A DNA stretch of 64,000 bases from Gracilaria vermiculophylla. Taxonomy: Eukaryota > Rhodophyta > Florideophyceae > Gracilariales > Gracilariaceae. The DNA lies in assembly GCA_019155205.2 (NCBI GenBank), contig JAHNZQ020000079.1:1036278-1100277 (forward strand), given 5' to 3'. The translations under genes and the position numbers were made by a program. Within the stretch, counting starts at the first letter, position 1. Each line of letters starts with the position of its first letter. Positions 61,546 to 64,000 of the stretch are shown piece after piece. Under the pieces are notes generated by a model. It worked only from the letters and a program-made list of their open reading frames with translations, did no database searches and had not been told where the DNA came from.

Positions 61546-62754
61546 ATGGTCGCCTTCGTCACTCACGCGCTCCCCGTCGCCCGTTCTCCCCCGCGCGTCA
61601 CCCACTGTTGTCCGCGCATGGGCCCCGTCAGGGGCTCCGCACAGAACCCGTACAACATCGCCGTGTTGGCCGGTGACGGCGCCGGCCCTTCCGTCGCCGC
61701 CTCCGCAGTGCGCGTCCTGGAGGAACTCACAAGTTACGCCGAGATCCACTTTAATTTCACCTTTGCTGACTATGGCGCCGACGCCTATGAGAAGACCGGC
61801 AAGTTGGTCCCGCCGGAGACGTTGAAAGTGTGTCGCGAGTCTGATGCCGTTTTGCGCAGTTACCAGGGAGTCAAGAGAGGCGTGGGGAAAGATGGCAGCG
61901 CCCATTTGCAACTGAGGGATGAACTTGGTTTGTTTGCCCAATTTCGACCTGTCATCATTTATCCTGCACTGGCGTCGCAAAGCACCCTGAGACGGGAGGT
62001 TGTTGAAAATGTGGATATCATGCTCGTCCGAGAGATTTCGGCCGGCGCCCTTGGATCGGAGAGTATCACAAAGGATGAGAGTGAGGTGAGCGAAATCAGG
62101 TACTCGAAAGATCAGGTCTCCGCGATCGCAAACGCTGCCCTTCAAGTGGCGTTGCAACGCAACGGCAAAATCTTGAATGTGGACAAGGCCGACGCGTTAT
62201 CAATCTCAAGGTTTTGGAGAAGAATACTACATGAAACCATCGAACGCGAAGCAAAGCGCAACGAGGGAATTTTGCTCACCGACATGTTTGTCGATGATTT
62301 TGTTCGTGAGGTCATTCTACGTCCGGCAGATTTCGGTGTTGTCGTCACAAGTAATCTGTTTGGTGATATTTTGGCGGAGGTCATTGCAGCGCTGGCCGGC
62401 CCATCTAGATACTCCCCGAGCTTCTGGATCAATCGCGACGGACTTGGTGTGTATGGGCCGGCAGATATCTACAATGCGTCCGCGTACCCGGACATGAATC
62501 AGGAAGCCTCCCCCATCGCGCTCATTAGATCTGCTAGCATGATGCTCAAGTACGCGCTTGAAGAACCTGCCGCAGCGGATGTTATTCAGCGCTCGTTGAG
62601 AACGAGCATGGAAGAAATTGTTGGCACTCCGTCCATGAATGGAAACGGATATTCGGACCTGGGAACTATAGAATCGACTGATGTGGTGACCAGGAGTATG
62701 CAACTGATGAGACAATACGAGCAGGTTTGTGATCCGACGGAGTGTGGGGAATAG
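61546..62754 (+). CDS. 3-isopropylmalate dehydrogenase-like protein, divergent
   Basis: 402 residues from the ATG at 61546; upstream frame (to 61072) overlaps the preceding gene. A probable transit peptide (MVAFVTHALPVARSPPRVTHCC) precedes NIAVLAGDGAGPSVAASAVRVL. Family marks: LQLRDELGLFAQFRPVI, IMLVREISAGALGSE, EIRYSKDQVSAIANAALQVA, the catalytic Lys-Asp in ILNVDKADALSISRFWR, VDDF and SNLFGDILAEVIAAL. The NAD-binding HGSAPDIAG loop is not recognisable; the corresponding region reads GVYGPADIYNASAYP. The enzyme may therefore have an altered cofactor or substrate. LeuB acts in leucine synthesis in the plastid. An ATG at 61618 is an alternative start. Confidence 0.75.
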   Translation: MVAFVTHALPVARSPPRVTHCCPRMGPVRGSAQNPYNIAVLAGDGAGPSVAASAVRVLEELTSYAEIHFNFTFADYGADAYEKTGKLVPPETLKVCRESDAVLRSYQGVKRGVGKDGSAHLQLRDELGLFAQFRPVIIYPALASQSTLRREVVENVDIMLVREISAGALGSESITKDESEVSEIRYSKDQVSAIANAALQVALQRNGKILNVDKADALSISRFWRRILHETIEREAKRNEGILLTDMFVDDFVREVILRPADFGVVVTSNLFGDILAEVIAALAGPSRYSPSFWINRDGLGVYGPADIYNASAYPDMNQEASPIALIRSASMMLKYALEEPAAADVIQRSLRTSMEEIVGTPSMNGNGYSDLGTIESTDVVTRSMQLMRQYEQVCDPTECGE

Positions 62755-62991
62755 GTGTTGTATGACGAGCGCCTGTTGCTTGCACGTACAGGGCTCTCGG
62801 TGGTTGAAATATGTTTCTTGAGAAGACAGACCGCGCGGAGATAAGAGCCTTTCTGCGCAATAGACGGGTCGATGTTTATTGGATCCATATGGGTGATGTT
62901 GCTATAAAGTGAGAAAAGAAAGTTTTCTCGAATCTCTTATCTCAATGTGCGCACAGGACGCAAGTTGCTCTGAAACGTGCTACAAGCGGTA

Positions 62992-63405
62992 TCAGGACTC
63001 GATGATTCCGGCGACGACCGCCGTGAACCATAAAATGCTAAAGCTTGCCACAACCAACGGCGCCAAGCCGCCTGGTCTCAAAGCGGCAGTGCGGAACACG
63101 AAGATTTCGAGAAAAAAGTGCCACAATGCGATCAAGTACGTTGCGAACGCGAGCCAGAACACAATAGTCTCCTGCCCTCTCTGCGGAGCGAAGAAGAAGC
63201 CAAAGCGGACAGCGGTGGAGGTGAGAAGCCACGTTGCGTACATGCGCGCAAAAGCAGGGTCAGCCGTGGACGGCACGCGATTGTACAGCGTCTTGTGGGG
63301 TGAGAGCGGCTTGAGGTAGGCGCCGATGCTTGCAGATAGGCCTGCGACGCCCGTTATCAAAACCCATATGGGCATTGGAGGGCTATGAGGCGAGAGAACA
63401 GACAT
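62992..63405 (-). CDS. ERG28: ERG28-like sterol biosynthesis scaffold
   Basis: 137 residues with four hydrophobic helices. YNRVPSTADPAFARMYATWLLTSTAVRFGFF, LAFATYLIALWHFFLEIFVFRTAALRPGGLAPLVVASFSILW correspond block by block to Erg28 (LQARTFGIWTLLSSVIR, WTFLLALGHFLSELFVYGTA, LAPLMVASFSIL). In yeast Erg28 tethers the C-4 demethylation enzymes in the ER membrane. Family length is about 140. The preceding gene is convergent. Confidence 0.9.
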   Translation of the reverse strand: MSVLSPHSPPMPIWVLITGVAGLSASIGAYLKPLSPHKTLYNRVPSTADPAFARMYATWLLTSTAVRFGFFFAPQRGQETIVFWLAFATYLIALWHFFLEIFVFRTAALRPGGLAPLVVASFSILWFTAVVAGIIES

Positions 63406-63651
63406 GTTGCTTGTGAGTGGTGGACAGTGAGCGCGAAGTACGAATGAAGGCGCCTCCCTGTGGCCGAAGCATGTATGTGACGGATTGATTTGAGATGGGC
63501 CCGCGCAAGTGCGGCCGAGATAAACCTATGGTGGTGTTCGGAGATAGCTATTACCTTTGGCTGCTGAGGACGCGATAACGAAAAGATTTGTATAACACAG
63601 GGAGGCGGGGATCGCGGCGTCGCGGCTGAGCACTAATGCCCGTGTGAAGTA

Positions 63652-64000
63652 CAGACTGTTTCAAAAACATACGACATGCTGTGAAATCTCAAAAAACTAC
63701 CAAATGTATACTGTACGCCTACAAAAATAGGTTTCAGAAAAAAGTAAAGTCAAAAAACCGTTTCAAAAACATATGATCAGCAATAACAAATCTTTACTGC
63801 GCGACGCTCAATAGTTTATTTTGCATTCTTTTTGATGTTTAACGCTAATGAAACGTTTTGGCATCAAATTGATGTACTTTTCCGCAGTTGAAACTGTTAT
63901 AGATTTCCAGCAATTTTTAATACAGTTTTTGAGTGCAAAAACTGTCTAAAAATGCCTTCCATGCGCATAAACCATCCTCGCCAGCAGTCTTCAAACGTTT
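63652..64000 (+). mobile_element. left end of a Tc1-type element running out of the window
   Basis: It starts after TA (63650-63651) with CAGACTGTTTCAAAAACATA and carries an inner repeat AAAACCGTTTCAAAAACATA near 63756. About 150 bp align to 49703-49852, including AACAAATCTTTACT. Downstream is AT-rich with no frame. The other end lies beyond 64000. Confidence 0.65.

Overview
The window is eukaryotic nuclear DNA. It holds about 36 recognisable genes on both strands, packed tightly but without operons. Convergent neighbours can be very close: 15 bp separate MGST3 from the PLGG1-like gene, 51 bp the disordered protein from V-ATPase G, and 59 bp the F-box gene from the LisH-WD40 gene. Most coding regions are single uninterrupted frames. 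The introns I can support are short (64-98 bp), with GTACGT or GTAAGT donors. A photosynthetic host is indicated by a plastid glycolate/glycerate transporter (PLGG1/LrgAB), a plastid-type ATP synthase gamma subunit lacking the green-lineage regulatory cysteine pair, and several transit-peptide-like N-termini. Together with a Hog-type Hint domain, a secreted FkbM methyltransferase, a GT15 mannosyltransferase, tandem SLC13 sulfate-type transporters and few introns, this best fits a red alga, probably a florideophyte such as Chondrus. That assignment is an inference (about 0.6).

Layout. 1-6.5 kb: end of a Hint-domain protein, a two-exon HAD phosphatase, MGST3, PLGG1 divergent from plastid ATPC, and HOP2; the convergent ATPC/HOP2 ends carry a tandem duplication. 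7-16.5 kb: an unknown protein, molybdenum cofactor sulfurase, GT15 mannosyltransferase, a disordered SP/TP-rich protein, V-ATPase G and a small protein with an eIF4E-binding motif. 16.9-24.4 kb: two tandem SLC13/TrkA-C transporters separated by a 100-N gap and a 22-bp minisatellite, then a VTC1-like DUF202 protein. 24.6-25.6 kb: an AT-rich island. 26-36.4 kb: a very GC-rich, CpG-rich block with 6-phosphogluconolactonase (three exons), METE, a fucosyltransferase-like type II membrane protein, a kinesin and a SARAF homologue. 37-43.9 kb: proteasome alpha-7, organellar-type HisRS, eIF1 (with a 112-bp poly-G tract upstream), an F-box protein and a LisH-CTLH-WD40 protein. 44.1-50.3 kb: an imperfect inverted repeat, a decayed Tc1/mariner element of about 2.2 kb holding a second gap, an unrecognised long reading frame broken by two in-frame stops, and a short element with the same termini. 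50.3-55.6 kb: gene-poor, with one secreted Asp/Gly/Pro-rich repeat protein. 55.6-63.4 kb: a small two-exon gene, a GEMIN7-like protein, a bZIP-like protein, FkbM methyltransferase, a PAF-acetylhydrolase-like hydrolase, a divergent isopropylmalate dehydrogenase-like protein and ERG28. The window ends inside another copy of the Tc1-type terminus.

Most genes are housekeeping: photorespiration, ATP synthesis, translation, splicing-complex assembly, proteolysis and sterol synthesis. The unusual content is (i) a dispersed Tc1/mariner family with doubled terminal repeats, seen at five places; (ii) repeated tandem duplication of short segments at gene 3' ends; (iii) animal- or fungus-associated families (SARAF, Gemin7, GT15, Hog Hint) in an apparent alga; and (iv) the long unrecognised frame with two stops.
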